Positions 35,653 to 47,809 are shown, numbered from the stretch's first letter. The stretch: 64,000 bases of DNA from Melastoma dodecandrum (GCA_029817715.1 JARUPY010000465.1:4081501-4145500); one strand, 5' to 3'. Program-made: numbers and translations. Notes: generated by a model not told the origin, from the letters alone.

Positions 35653-38600
35653 ATGGTGATGGTCTCTGCGCACGTGGCAACCTCCAACTCTGACCCAATC
35701 AGCCGTGGCCGCTCATCGACCCCCCGCCGAGGAGGAACTACTGCCCCCCTCAGTGGCAAGGGTGCGGCCGGACGCGTTCCCGGAGACGATGCTGCTCGCA
35801 AATCGGCCAGACCCCCGCTTCTGTCTGCTGACCCAGACAATGTGGCCGCTACCCCTGCTCGCCGTCCCAAGGCTGGCAAGGTCGTCAGCTCTCGATATCT
35901 CTCCAGCAGTACCTCCACCACCACCTCGGGTTCTTCGTCCTCAGCCTCCTCGTCTGTCGGTGTTTCCCCTATGAAAAGGTGCCCTTCGCCCTCCCCGTCC
36001 GTGACGAGGACTGGGCTGGGGAATGCGGCCACCCCCCTGATCAAGAGGTCTCAGTCTGCTGAGAGGAGGAGGCCAGGGACGCCACATCTTGGGACTCCGG
36101 TTGGGAGGGATTCGGGGGACAGGAAGATGACTGGCGCACAGAGAATGCTGGCTTCTGCGAAGAGCCTGTCTGTGTCATTCCAGGGTGAATCGTATTCTGT
36201 GCCTGTGGATAAGGTCAAAACTGTGGCTGAGAAGCCCACGTCGGTTGTGACAGCGAGGCCGACGAGCGGGGGCGGCGTGAGGAGGGGGACTCCGGAAAGG
36301 AGTCGAAATGCTACGGCTGTGACACGGCGGACTTCTGCGGATAGCTTAAAGGTGGCAATGGAGCAGAAGCACAGGTGGCCTGGTAGGTCTGCCATGAGTA
36401 TGAGTGTGGATTTCGGGAACAGTACTATTCTTAATAGGAGTGTCGTTAGGGATTTGAGGAATTCAATGATGGCAACCGAGGTTAAGGTTGATGATGGAAG
36501 GACGGATAAGCCTAATATCCGAAATGATTTGCAATTTAAGAAGGAAGCTGACAGTTGTGATAATGGAAGTTTGGAGATTGCGCGCAATAGGATTAGTGCT
36601 ACTGAATTTGTTGGGTCTGACGGAGAAAGCGTGTCATCCGGTAGCATTTCAAGTGCAAAGGAGTCTACTGGTAATGTTCCTGGTGTCATGAATTGCATTG
36701 GTGATGCAATTCATGGAGTCAGAGGAATTGAGGTACCAGCCCGATATCGGCAAGAAGAGAAAAGCCGGTTGGCCCGACCACCTTCGCCAATGGCTGCCTT
36801 GTCAAAATTCCCTTCAACACCAAAGAAACTTTCCACAAAAGGACCTGTTTCGGATAGCCCGGTGTCTTCTCCTAAGGGATACTTAAGTAGTCGGCGACAG
36901 GCTTCTCCTTTGAGGGGTGCAGGGAGGCCCGCTTCGCCAACCAAGTTTGGTAGTTTTTCAGTGCCTTCTCCTACGAGAGGCCTGAGCCCTTCGAGGGTCA
37001 GGAATATCAGTGAAGGTAGTGTTGTCAGTAGTACACCCTCGATGTTGAGTTTTGCTGAGGAGGCTAGGCGGGGAAGAATGGGGGAGAGCAGGATTTTCGA
37101 TGCGCATGCTTTGAGGCTGTTACACAATCGGCTTCTGCAGTGGAGGTTTGTTAATGCCCGGGCCGATGATGCTTTGTTCGCCCAGAGATTCAATGCAGAG
37201 GTAACAATTGCTGAACCTATCATCCTTTGGCTTTTTCATGGCTTTGTGCGGAAATGAAGTATCCCAATCTGACTGTGGATGATAAGTGGCTATGTGCTGC
37301 TCAAAAGTATCCTCCATTTTTTCTTCTCATCTTGATCGAACTTTGCTGCCTCACTAGGAGAATAACTGATGTCCAGTAGGCGCCTGATCTGGTTTGCAAA
37401 ATAATATACAGAGAGCAGATTTTAATCTACAAACATTATCACTCATGTCATAGATTCTTAACTCAGAAGAGGCAAGATGCATCATTGACTTCCCATTTAT
37501 TAACTCGGAAGAGGCAAGATGCATCATTGACTTCCCATTTATTAACTCGGAAGAGGCAAGATTCATATTATCGAAATGCCCAATTGGGAAAAATGGGGTC
37601 CCATTTGTTGGATCAGGATATTTTGAAAGATTCTACTAGTTATCTTTATTGTCACATAATCCTATATGGGAAGTTGTCCAGATAAGGTCTCTTTCCTTAT
37701 GTCGAGTGATGAAACAAGCTCTTTTCTCTTACAAGGTTGAATTTTCCATGATATAATGCTCTCTGTTTATCCGTTTTATATGTAGATTCCTTTCCCTTAT
37801 TACTATTTCTGTTTCATTTCCTAAAATCTTCCTTTTACGTGCTAGTGTTCGCACTTCTCAGTAGATATTATTTTACTTTATTTTGTTCCAGAGAAGTCTT
37901 TATAATTCGTGGGTGAGAATTTCAAGGCTGCGGGAAGCAGTCAAAGCCAAAGCACTTCAGTTGCAGTTGCTGAAACATATTCTGAAGCTGTCTTCAGTGC
38001 TTAATGGACAAGTAAGCTTTCTCAGTCAATATCAGAAATTAGTTATCAGTCTGCACTGTGTACTGGAGTGAGCATCTTTGAGTGGAGCATGCTTCTGAAC
38101 AAAGACCCTCCGTCGCGTTATTTTCCTACTTAAGTTTGACTCACTTTATATAGATGGTGCACCTGGAGAAATGGGCTTCTATGGATGGAGATTACTCAGA
38201 TTCTTTGTTAGGTGCTACAGAATCTTTGCATGCTAGCACTCTCAGGCTTCCGGTCATTGGTGGAGCCAAGGTAAGCACCCGACCTCTTTTGCAGCTTTTG
38301 TTCTCCTTACAAATGAAAACTTACCTTTCTGAAGGAATTTAAAAAATATCTGCTCCTTTCAGGTTGACCTCCAGAAGCTAAAGGTTGCCTTTTATTCTGC
38401 ACTTGAAGTGCTGCAGGCAATGGCAACCTCCATTTGCACATCTTCCTCAAAGGTAAATGCTGATGTTCTGAGGGTGCACCATTGTCTTATCTATCCGTAT
38501 TACTGAATTTTTGGGTCTTCCTAAAGGAAATGAATGGGCTGGCTGTGATGCTAGTATTTGCAGCGGGAAACATGTGATTGAACAGGGTGGATAGGGCAAA

Positions 38601-38911
38601 GCTTTACTAACTGAACCTAGCAAATGCTGAATTTCTTTTCTTGAACTGTTCCTCTTAGGTGGATGAAGTGCATCATCTTGTCGCTGAACTGGCAGATGTC
38701 ACTTTGCAAGAGCAGGCTCTGCTGGACCATTGTACAGATCTTTTGTCGACTAACGCTGCCATGCAAGTAAGCAGACTCGATTCCTTCCCTCTTTGTATGC
38801 ACTCCACTTTACACTACACTAATCCTCAACCGAACTTTTTCTGTTCAGATCAATGAATTTAGCCTGAGAGCACACATCTCACAACAAAACGAAGTTTCTC
38901 CCATCGGTTAA
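35653..38911 (+). CDS. QWRF-motif protein (AUG8/SCO3/EDE1 family), 6 exons, about 681 aa
   Basis: Exons 35653-37200, 37892-38011, 38154-38270, 38363-38452, 38659-38766 and 38849-38911 all join in phase 0 with GT-AG introns. The start at 35653 is the first in-frame ATG, in good context; a second ATG lies two codons later. Exon 1 codes for a basic, Ser/Pro-rich, disordered region with repeated SPSP/RPxSP and SKF/SARP-like blocks (SQSAERRRPGTP, AQRMLASAKSLSVSFQGES, RQASPLRGAGRPASPTKFG, SPTRGLSPSRVR) as in microtubule-binding augmin subunit 8 relatives. Near its end is the hallmark LLQWRFVNARAD (QWRF at about 496-499). The helical DUF566 domain continues through exons 2-6 (SLYNSWVRISRLREAV, LEKWASMDGDYSDSLLGATESLHASTLRLPV, VDEVHHLVAELADVTLQEQALLDHCTDLLS). 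These proteins bind microtubules and direct gamma-tubulin/augmin or plastid and endosperm functions; the exact paralogue cannot be fixed here. Confidence 0.92.
37460..37566 (+). repeat. 42-bp minisatellite in QWRF intron 1
   Basis: About 2.5 copies of a 42-bp unit (starting AACTC-GAAGAGGCAAGATG) at 37460, 37502 and 37544, differing by one or two bases. The period is a multiple of three, which explains repeated open frames on both strands; it is intronic. Confidence 0.9.
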
Positions 38912-39655
38912 CTTTGACAATACCCCGTCTCCAGTTTGTTGATCGTTTTACATCTGGTTATGTCGAACTCAGGTGACAGTTTAACGTCAAGCACAGGTGA
39001 AATTCATGCTTTTAGTACATTGCGGTCTAGAGAGAGAGCACAGGGCAGGAAATGGAAACCGATTCCCACTTATAATTTTTAGGTTCCGTAGATGTCTCAC
39101 GTATAGGATAAGAGGAGAAAATGTATATAGCCGATGATGTAGATGCTTCTCCCTTTTTGTTATAGGATGTGAAAAGAAAAACAGAGCAGCTGAGGGCTCA
39201 TTTTTACTACTTTTCCATAAAAATGTTAATGAAAGAACTACCAAGTCTTTTTCTTTTTTCTGGGTTGCAGCAGCCATGTGTTTGTTGGATTGTGTATCCC
39301 GACAGCAGAAATGTGAATGGTATAACATATTGTAACCAGATTCCAACTTTTCTTTGTGTGTAGCCCCCTTGTGGATGGAAACTTCCTAGTTGTTAAGGTT
39401 TGGCATAACATTAGAGCACAGTCTCTCCTTTGGTGAATATCAGTCGGATGTGTTGGACTGATGTGATCTGGTGAGAGCTACACTCTGCACGAGGTCGTCC
39501 TTGCCCTGTTCCAACCATTTTAAACTGTTCTTGTTCTAAAAGAGGATTTGGGAACAAACTCTATTATCGGCAGAATCATTACCGAATTGCCTCAAGAGCT
39601 TTTTATGAATGTGCGGACAACTTGCAGATCTGTCCAAAACAAAGAATCAATCAAG
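38912..39655. other. Convergent 3' region between QWRF and zinc-finger genes
   Basis: Holds the 3' UTRs of the two convergent genes. From about 39567 the sequence matches the start of block 2 at about 52180 (CGAATTGCCTCAAGAGC and following), so the duplicated block begins inside this spacer. Confidence 0.6.
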
Positions 39656-40225
39656 TCAAGCTACTTCTTCGGACTTTGCTTTGGTCGCCGTCGACAGTCG
39701 TGTCTTCTTGGAAGGGTGAGGACTCTCCGCCACCTCTTCCTCCTCTGTCTTGGGAGTTGGCGGCGGCAGGTTCAGATCAAAATTGTGGAACCTTAGCCCA
39801 CTCGCCTCAGAAATGGACACACTGCCGATCCCTTTGACTTGTTTCGCAACACTCCGGTCGAAGTGGCTCCTCTTGTGCCCTCCCAGGGCCTGGCCGCTGG
39901 CGAAACACCTCCCGCAGACGGAACACTCATGCGATCCCCCTTTCCCTCCTGGCAACGAAGCAGAGGAGATTCCAGAGTCACTGCCATCGTATTCAGCGGA
40001 GGTAGAACTGTTGCCAAGGGAAACCTTCTTGTGGTCGAGTTCGTGACCACGACTGAGCATGATGAGGCAGAGGGCGAGATACTCTTCCTCTGAACGGGGG
40101 TGGAAGGGAAGGGCACAACGCCTGGAGCGCTTGCGCTTGGACCAGGAAGAGGAAGTGAGACTGAGATCAGAGTGGAAGGCAGTCTTCACCATTGGGGCAG
40201 GGGAGTTGATAGTCTCCATTGCCAT
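39656..40225 (-). CDS. Single-finger ZAT-like C2H2 transcription repressor
   Basis: A 189-residue intronless gene with ATG at 40225. It has the order of stress-type ZAT/STZ proteins: a basic B-box KRKRSRR (30-36), an L-box-like [14 protein letters not shown] (47-60), one Q-type zinc finger [21 protein letters not shown] (101-121; C-x2-C-x12-H-x3-H with plant-specific QALGGH), and an EAR repression motif FDLNLPPP (149-156). Related ZAT proteins carry two fingers. Here the region where finger 1 should lie (about 65-95) has no Cys, while the remaining finger matches finger 2. It probably acts in the nucleus as a repressor with altered DNA specificity. A TATA box lies 98 bases upstream of the start codon. 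Confidence 0.85.
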   Translation of the reverse strand: MAMETINSPAPMVKTAFHSDLSLTSSSWSKRKRSRRCALPFHPRSEEEYLALCLIMLSRGHELDHKKVSLGNSSTSAEYDGSDSGISSASLPGGKGGSHECSVCGRCFASGQALGGHKRSHFDRSVAKQVKGIGSVSISEASGLRFHNFDLNLPPPTPKTEEEEVAESPHPSKKTRLSTATKAKSEEVA

Positions 40226-40322
40226 GTTTCTTTTTCTCCTTTTCTTTTATTTTACCTTGGGAAGAAATCTTCTTCTCTCGTGTTTGCGTGTGAATGGTAG
40301 AGATCACAAGGGGGAGTTGCCC

Positions 40323-40332
40323 TTTTTTTATA
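40323..40332 (-). promoter_or_regulatory. TATA box of the zinc-finger gene
   Basis: TATAAAAAAA on the minus strand, 98 bases before the ATG at 40225, implying a leader of roughly 65-70 bases. This segment has no counterpart beside the paralogue in block 2. Confidence 0.65.
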
Positions 40333-40649
40333 GGGCATTGTGATTTCAGTTTAAGTGAGGGAGGAGGTTGAACAAGGTACAAAATTGGGAACCACAAAAC
40401 TCAGGATGCTGACTTGACTGTTGACGTGCATGTGCATCTCTTTTCTTTTTTATCTATTGACCATTCATTAGTCTTTTGTTGATCAAATGAGGATTTTAGA
40501 ACCATTTTGGAGGGGGAAAGATGCCAAGACCGGCATTGTTTAACAGCTCGTCCCCCGGTATTTTGTATCCCATCCCTTTAAGTGTGCGAGTGGTTCGAGC
40601 CCATTCTATTCTTGGATTTGCATCACGTCAATCCATTCTGATAGGATTT

Positions 40650-40978
40650 TGTTGACACATGAATTTTGGGTTCTGTTCTCGAGAACTCGAGAAGAATAAG
40701 GAGTGTCGCTCGAGAAGTACTTGTAACCTCAAGTATGAACGTCACTTGAGAAACGTGTCTCGAGTAACATTGGATGATTACTCGAGAAAAGTTTCATCTC
40801 GAGAGACTAGGACACTTCAAATAAATAAGCTATGAAGTAATTCAGGCGCCAGGGGTATTTTGACCATGTCAATGAAAAGGACACGTGGCGAACCCAGAAA
40901 GGTTGGCTAAGACATGATGTGCATGGCTCCTATTAAATAGGGATTCAATCGTGCACACGATCTAAGAAGATTATATCC
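40650..40978. repeat. Probable outer insertion rich in CTCGAG motifs
   Basis: Similarity between block 1 and block 2 stops exactly at 40650 (block 2 equivalent about 52875). The new sequence begins TGTTGACACATG and has repeated CTCGAG/CTCGAGAA motifs at about 40678-40815, then a TATTAAATAG box near 40931. It may be the left part of an LTR into which the 40979-45403 LTR later inserted. Its right part would be 45409 to about 45800. No ends are proven. Confidence 0.4.
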
Positions 40979-41716
40979 TGTTGATATAATCTGGTTTTGA
41001 TGATGACAAAGGTTATGCATTGTTAATGTGCTATTTAAGTGTACAGAGAACATGTCTTCGAGTGTAGAAGGAGGTTTCTGTTATCTGAGCAATACGTAAA
41101 AGAGTTATGTGGAGTACTTCAATGGAGGAAACGATCTAGCCATCAGAAATGATGTTCTGAGAACAAGATCTACTATCGAGTCCATTATCTCTATTGTAGA
41201 GATGAGCGTCTGTGTCACAGATGCTATAACTCTTCTTGTTGGATACTTACTACGGTTTACAGAATGATATTTCTGTGAATGACGATTTCTTTATTGGAGA
41301 TTGTTCAATATGCGAGCACGTGAGATATCTCATACGTCTTTAAGTTAATTCTTATTGAATTAACTCTGCCATCACATCTAGGTTCATTCCTCGACCTTGA
41401 GTTGTTTTGGAAAGATTTATTTCCTTAACTAACGTGATCATATAATTATAGAATTTGGCTACAATTTAATCAGGTTGAAATCTCCCTTATATGGTGAGAA
41501 TATTTTACAACGGGAATGTTTTCATATTCTGGAAATAAATCAATCCCAATTCCAAATTCGTATAAGGAAGAGTGCTGATTCTGCTGTCGTAGAAATCAAC
41601 TTCTAAGCTCTAGTGATTAATCTGGTTTATTATTATCTGATATTACTAAGGATAATGTTTTGTGTTCTTGGAAGTTTTTCTACAGGATCGAATCATGGAG
41701 AAAATGATAAGTGGAT

Positions 41717-44690
41717 TGTACGTGCGCCTTCCAGCCTAGCACGCGCGTGGTGGTTCGGACGACCCGAGGATCCGGGCCCGCTCTCCAAGGCCCAACCGGT
41801 CGACGTCACGACTCGAGCGTCGGACGCTGTGGAAGGGAATTGGGTGATCCCTCCCTGGGTTCCTAACTGGGCTTGCTCGGGCCCTCTCCAATCGTCTCTG
41901 TTTTCCTAAGAGGCGGCGGGTGAAAGGCGGAGCATGATCCGAAGAAGGAACTTTCGGGAGAAATCGGGAGCGGCTCGTGTCATCAGTTCCTCATCCAAAA
42001 TGGCTCCGTAAAAAGGTTGTTGTTGTTTAACCTAGGTAAACTAAACGGAGTCGCCACCGACTTTATTTATAAAAGCTGTTTAAGTCGGAAAAAACAGTTG
42101 GTTCGGGGATTACTAGTTACTAACTCTTACATTCTAGCATGTGAAAAAGAGAGGTGGCGTTTGTTCCAAAAGATTTGCTTTTGTTTGACGGGCATTGGAC
42201 CCGATCCGGGCATGACTTCGGACTCATGTTAATGTTTTACGGGCGTTGGACCCGATTCAGGCTTTGGACCCGAATTCATGTTTGTTGATAGCAAACAACA
42301 TGCGACAATAAACCTATGAGCCTAAGGCATGCGGACAAGCACAAACAATTATTGAGATCAAAGGGGGCGGGGAAAGATGGTGACCGTGGACCTATGCACT
42401 TGGGCCCACGGCCCGTTACAAGTGGATTTTCTATCTTTTCAGGAAGGCCCGCACCTCCCCTTTTGTACCTCATGTGGTGGAAGCCGCTTGATTATCTTGA
42501 CATCGCAGGTGGAAAGATTCACGCGCCTTCGACAATCCTTCGAGAAGCTTGGGCCAGGCATTCGAAATTTGTGCATCCGTTGTACATGCATAGACCAAAA
42601 GACGAATTGTAAGTTATACAATATAAGAATTCACATGTGTTTTAAGTAAATAAACGGATGATCATGTTCATCGAACACCCTGTACACTTAATCATATTAC
42701 AAAGAGTTACTTAATTACGAATTTCAACTAACATAGATTGCGCACAGTACAGAAAACATATTATAATTTTGGTTAGGATTGTCCGATTCAATCAAAATTT
42801 GAATGAACCAACAGATCTCAAACTTAATGAAGAGTTTGTATGCTAAATTTTATGAAAATCTAACGGTGTCATCTCCCAAGATCAAGGAATAAAGGTGGCT
42901 ATCCGGAAAAACAGAACAGTTTGCACAGATTGTGTTGTTCCTATGATATTTTGGTCCTCGAATGTCCGATCGGAGTGAAAAAGGACTTCACGGAAAGGTA
43001 AATGAAGAATGTGTGTGAAAAATTTTACATGGATCCAACGGTTGGATCGTCAGATATACAGGTGTAAAAAGTCATACTATTTTGTAGACTCGGTCTGACT
43101 TCGGCTGGGTAAAGTTCGGGGAATAAAAATGGAAAACTTTACATTCTCAAGATGAAAAAAATGTGTATATATGTCAAAATCACCATGATGAAATGAAGAA
43201 CATATCTATAAAATTTGGCAATGATCCAATGGTGGGATCTGCCGTTATTGAATAAAGAACATTATAGCGACACTCAGGGAATCTTACGGAGTATATAGTC
43301 TGTTCGTAAGATTGTTTCACATTATGCTAGAATCTTTAATGGTTGACAATATGTATAGAACCATATTAAAGTCTAGTTTAACTGTGAAAAATTTGAGCAA
43401 GATCCAATGGTTAGATCTCTCGAAACATCCCCGGAAGCGATAATGCAACAGGCTGTCCTGCTGCGGCCAGCGAAAGTGACGGCCGTCTCAGGGGAAATAA
43501 CTCGATCCTCGATCAACCAAAAATTAAATAAAACTCCAAGATCATCACTTATTGTAGATCATTTGATCTTTTGAGGTCGAGGTTCGAAATCGTCCGTAAC
43601 CTCTTAAAAAAAATCAGCCTTTGGAGGTGTTGCCGCAAACAACAATTGAAATAGAAGGCCGGGAGAAATCCCGACACTTCCGTGCCACAAATGAATGCAA
43701 AATGGACCCCCAAAGCTACCGTGAAAGCTTTGAGGTCTAAGATTCGTACGAAAATGTGTTAGGGAGGAGTTTATGTGATTACGACCTTTTTTCGTCGTGA
43801 TCCAATACCGGAGGAAGGTGGTGCGCCGTCTGTCCCTTGTCTGTAACTTCGGCCGTCACGACCTTGTCCGAAGGCTCGTTCCTCACCCCATGGTGTGTGT
43901 GGTAGGCCAAAGAAGAAAGTGAACGACGGAGTTAGCATATCCAACATGGTAGAAGTATGCTGGAGTTAGCAAAGTGAGAGGAAGTCTCACCGAGGGGTTA
44001 CCTCGCCTCGGGGTGGTCCAAGGAGGATGAACGATGCCGGGAGGGTATCGGCTGGTAGACTGGTCAGGAGGCTTTGGCTCGTCAGCACTGGAGAGGGGGA
44101 GTCCTTGGCTCCGTTTTCTGTGTGTACGTCGGGAAGAGTTGGCCTCCGATTATATGTGGGGGGAGGAGGTGTTGGCCTCCAGTTATATGTAGAGGGAGGA
44201 GGAGTTGGCCTCCGATTCCCAGAGGGGTGAAGCTCAGACGTTTGTGTGTCTCCAAGGAGAGGGACGTCTGATTGTCCTCATTATTTGATAATTGTCTGAA
44301 AGGGGATGGGGATGATTTGTCTATGAGGAAGGAGAGGATTCCAGAGATCCTGATTGATTTTTTTTTACGTGTGATTATTGTCTAAAGGGGAATGGGAGGC
44401 TTTGGCTCCGAGGATTTTAGAGATCCTCTGGAGAATATCTGATTTCTTTTTGTCAGGGATAAGGATATTTTTTTTTTTTGGAAAGGAGATCATGGAGATA
44501 ACGTGTGAAAGAGAGGAACGAGAGGAACAGAAATATCTCCCTAAAATCTCGGATTGATTGGAGAAGAGATTATTTTCCCGTTTTTTTAGAAATAAAGTAA
44601 ATCAAGAGAGGAAAAGAACTATTCCGTGAAATATGGATTGATTGGAGGATTTTTTTAGATTTTATATTGTTTAAAATTTGGGGTATTACA
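41717..44690 (-). mobile_element. Nested Ty3/gypsy-type solo LTR with TGGAT target duplication
   Basis: The insertion begins TGTACGTGCGCC and ends GGGGTATTACA on the plus strand, so it has TG...CA ends. It is flanked on both sides by TGGAT (41712-41716 and 44691-44695). On the minus strand it starts TGTAATACCCC, a frequent start of plant gypsy LTRs, and contains GTCGGTGGCGACTCCG near 42060. There is no coding sequence in 2974 bp. Four diverged copies of a GATCCAAYGGTnnGATC box occur about every 180 bp between 42850 and 43430. A long solo LTR fits best; a deletion derivative of a complete element is possible. Confidence 0.75.
44128..44222. repeat. Three-unit tandem repeat in the nested LTR
   Basis: Three imperfect units of about 35 bp with the core GTTGGCCTCCGATTATATGT. 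Confidence 0.8.
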
Positions 44691-44962
44691 TGGATCAACT
44701 AGCCGTTGGTGATTGATTGGGAAACTCCTTTCTACGGACAAGCTTAAATGCAAGAGTGTAGCCACAGTTTCAACTTGTCGTTCTATCAAAAAGCTTACCA
44801 GAATCCTTGTACCTTCACCGTTGCAAAAGTTGAGAGCGTCCGTCGTGCATTCATCGAGCCGATCACCTTTGAGAGAGAGCGTCTTCTGTAGCTGCAGACT
44901 GTTGGTACTGTAGTTGCTAATTCTGTTTGTGTAGGTTGTTAATCACACAAGAAGTGTGCAAG

Positions 44963-45043
44963 GGCAGGTGGTAGCCGTTAAGCCATGAGGGCAGGTGGTA
45001 ACCGTCAAGCCACGTGGGCAGGTGATAGCCGTCAATCCACGGG
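44963..45043. repeat. Three-unit tandem repeat in the copia LTR
   Basis: Three imperfect units of about 27 bp with the core GGGCAGGTGGTAGCCGT-AAGCCA. Confidence 0.8.
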
Positions 45044-45403
45044 CTCAGTGAGGAGCCGGAGTCAGACACGTCGGTTGCGTGTGGGTGGAGTTAGTCACGT
45101 GTGTGCGTACAAGTTGTTAGTCACATTTCCGACAGAAGTGTGTACCTGTAAAGTCCCTTGATCAACAAATAGTGAATACGGCCTAATTGGGGTGAGCACT
45201 GGGAGAGTGAACGTACGCATTATTTGCGAAACAACTATAAATCTTTGTGTCGCACATATGAGATAACTAATATCAGAACTGGGAATCTGTCCAGCAGATC
45301 CAGTCTCTGTAATCTGATAGAACCACGCTTCTGTGATCGAAAAAGTGTCAAAACTCTTAAGGCACTAATTCAACCCCCTTCTTAGTACAATCCTATACCA
45401 ACA

Positions 45404-47809
45404 TATCTTAATTGAACAATTGTAGCTGAAAGATCCTGGGAACATAAAAGGCGAAAAGAACGAAGGAAAAGACACGATCAACTCCATAAGTCCAAATTTG
45501 GCTAAGTTGATCTGCACCTTTTACTCTCCCCACTGCATCCTGAAAGCGTCCTGAAACCATCACCACCTTTACTACATCCGACCACCGATCCACCAAGGTA
45601 GATTCCATTACAAAACAATCTGTTGTAGCCACCGCTCGTCCGCCCTCTGTCGTGAAGACCGTCGTCATCCTTTTGTCGTTTGATAATTTTCGTTGTCTGC
45701 AAGTGTTGTAAGAATCCAAACTATTATTAAATTTCGATTTAAGTGTCGTTTTATTTTTAATCTGCATTCTTTTACTTTACGACGACCACAAATCATTTGT
45801 AATTCGATACGTGTTGCGGGAAACATATTCCGCGTTAACAGAGTTGCATCAAGTCCTTCTATCTACGTACACGTAACTCGATTATCCGATACTTTTGAGT
45901 CTCGGCGAGGCCATCACTTCCGACTTCACTTCATTCGTCATCAGACAAGCTTAGACTTCTTAGATAAGGGCGGCGGCTGCTCTTGTCGGGGGAAGGGGAC
46001 ACCGATTCCCTTGACTAGCTTCTTTGCAATTCCATCCTGTGGCTGGTCTGGCGGCCACAAACGAGCATGACCGAGGCAGAGAATCGACTTGGGCTTTCAG
46101 TTGGAGGGAGTTTTGTTAGTGGGGAAGGAGTGATGAGTGGTGGATTTATCACCGGAAGGTTAGGGGTGGCTGCACCAAGGTTTGGTGTATTCTTATCATG
46201 AACAAAGGCGAGATTGTAGCCACCCCCAAGTCGTCCGTCATGAGCAAAGTTGAGTCACACCAAGTTGTCAGTCATGAGCAAAGGCGACATAGCCCAGCCA
46301 AACCTTGGCATGGTCGCACTAAGCTGTCAGTTACGACAATAATTAACAAAGTGGCTACGTTGAAAATTGATGTGTCTGCACACCAATCAAACGTACTAAT
46401 ATTTCGTTTTGAGCTTATATTATGTTATGAAATGAATTATCAAAATGACGCATGACATCTTTTCTGTTTTTTAATTTTTTTCTTCGCGTCTGGCGAGGCG
46501 TGAATCCTCACTTTGATACTAATTTATAAGTGAAAACGTGACATACTATATATTTTTATTTTCAATAGACTTAACTTTCAAGAGATCCATGTAGGGGTGA
46601 ATTATAAATGAATCCGGGTCTCATAAACGCCACCAATTAGACTTTCACAAAAAGAAATATACGTCAAGTAAGAGAGCTTTTTTTTTTTCTTTTTATATAT
46701 AATGATAATAATAATAACAACAAAACAACTCAGTTCTTCTTTTAAAGCAAATAGACTTCAGTATTTTTATATGTTTATAATGTATTTTGTTTAAATGATA
46801 CATTGAAAAGGACTAAACAAGATAATATAAATACGATGCTCATTTAAAATTAACTACAATGGATAATAAAATATAAAAGTCAATCCTTAAAGGATAAAGA
46901 AAACCATGACCTCGGTTTCATGGCTTAATTTATCAAACTCCTGTTTTCATTAGGCCGGCATGAGTTAGCATTCATTTGTCAATACAAACTTTTTTACTTT
47001 TAGCTTGCACCACAAAATTAAGCTTTTTTTTTTAGACATTTTTATTTGTTATAAATTTGTTTTTATTTTGTTTCGGGGGGGGGGGGGGGGAGACAACTAG
47101 TGGGCCGGATGAAGCCCATTTCTTTGGGCCACAGTAATGCGGGCTTAAAAAAGGAAATGAAGAAAGGTCCAAATGGAGTAGTTTAGGGCCAGGGTTAAAT
47201 AAATAGCACAAATTTATCACGCGGTCAATTAAATCCTGTTTAGATTTCAAAGAACGGGGGGCAATGGTAATATATGTCCTCCCTCGTGTGGATATATTAT
47301 TACAAAAGCACGTTGAATTAATTCTCTAAAATGAAATATTTTCAGCTAACGTTCAAGTCGATAAGAGAATTCAAAGAGTGAAAAAGCAAACCTCGGGATA
47401 CGTTTCAATTACAAGTCCTGGAATATGATGAAGGACAATGGTTGTTTATATGAGTCCCAACAATTGGTTTTATTTCCGTGGTAATAGAGCTTGTTATTTT
47501 GTATGAACTTATATGTTATTTTGTATCCGGAAATGACCGACCACATAAATTTGGATGACCCGGACAATGAGGGCACGAGTCTAGTGATTGAGATCCCTAA
47601 AAGATTCTTACAGTCGGATAAAACGTGCGGATGAAGTCCCCGATTGGGACTTCTCGGTCCATTCACCTTCTCGTGAGGAGCCTTACTTTTGTTTATGCAT
47701 ATTAAATTTAACAACTAGACATGTTTTGCCAAGACGACCAACTTCATCGGAAACAGTTACATTAAAAGGCGGACGACAAAAGCGAAATATGAGTAGCCAA
47801 CACGGTGCC
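45404..47809. other. Block 1 spacer, with segments also present in block 2
   Basis: 45404 to about 45870 has no match in block 2. About 45885-46090 (ATCCGATACTTTT-GAGTCTCGG to GAGCATGACCGAGGCAGAG) matches 52885-53050 and 58803-58968. About 46150-46380, with repeated GTCATGAGCAAAG-type units, matches 59055-59290. About 46570-47030 matches 61020-61560. About 47540-47809 matches the 3' flank of the block 2 DUF26 gene (59955-60366). A 16-base G run is at 47075-47090. No gene is supported. Confidence 0.65.

Larger units (their letters stand above)
40979..45403 (+). mobile_element. SIRE-like copia solo LTR, interrupted by a second solo LTR
   Basis: The left end, TGTTGATATAATCTGGTTTTGATGATGAC, is the usual start of long SIRE/Maximus-type copia LTRs. 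The right end, CAACCCCCTTCTTAGTACAATCC followed by ACCAACA, is their usual finish. Immediate flanks are TATCC and TATCT, a target duplication with one change. Removing the 2979-bp nested insertion (element plus duplicated TGGAT) leaves an LTR of about 1446 bp, a normal size for this group. No internal domain is present, so it is a solo LTR. The right part carries a three-unit GGGCAGGTGGTAGCCG tandem repeat at 44963-45043. Confidence 0.7.

Noticed and set aside
39750..40343. Plus-strand frames over the zinc-finger gene
   Set aside because: Antisense shadows; the minus frame has the C2H2, B-box and EAR motifs and a TATA box.
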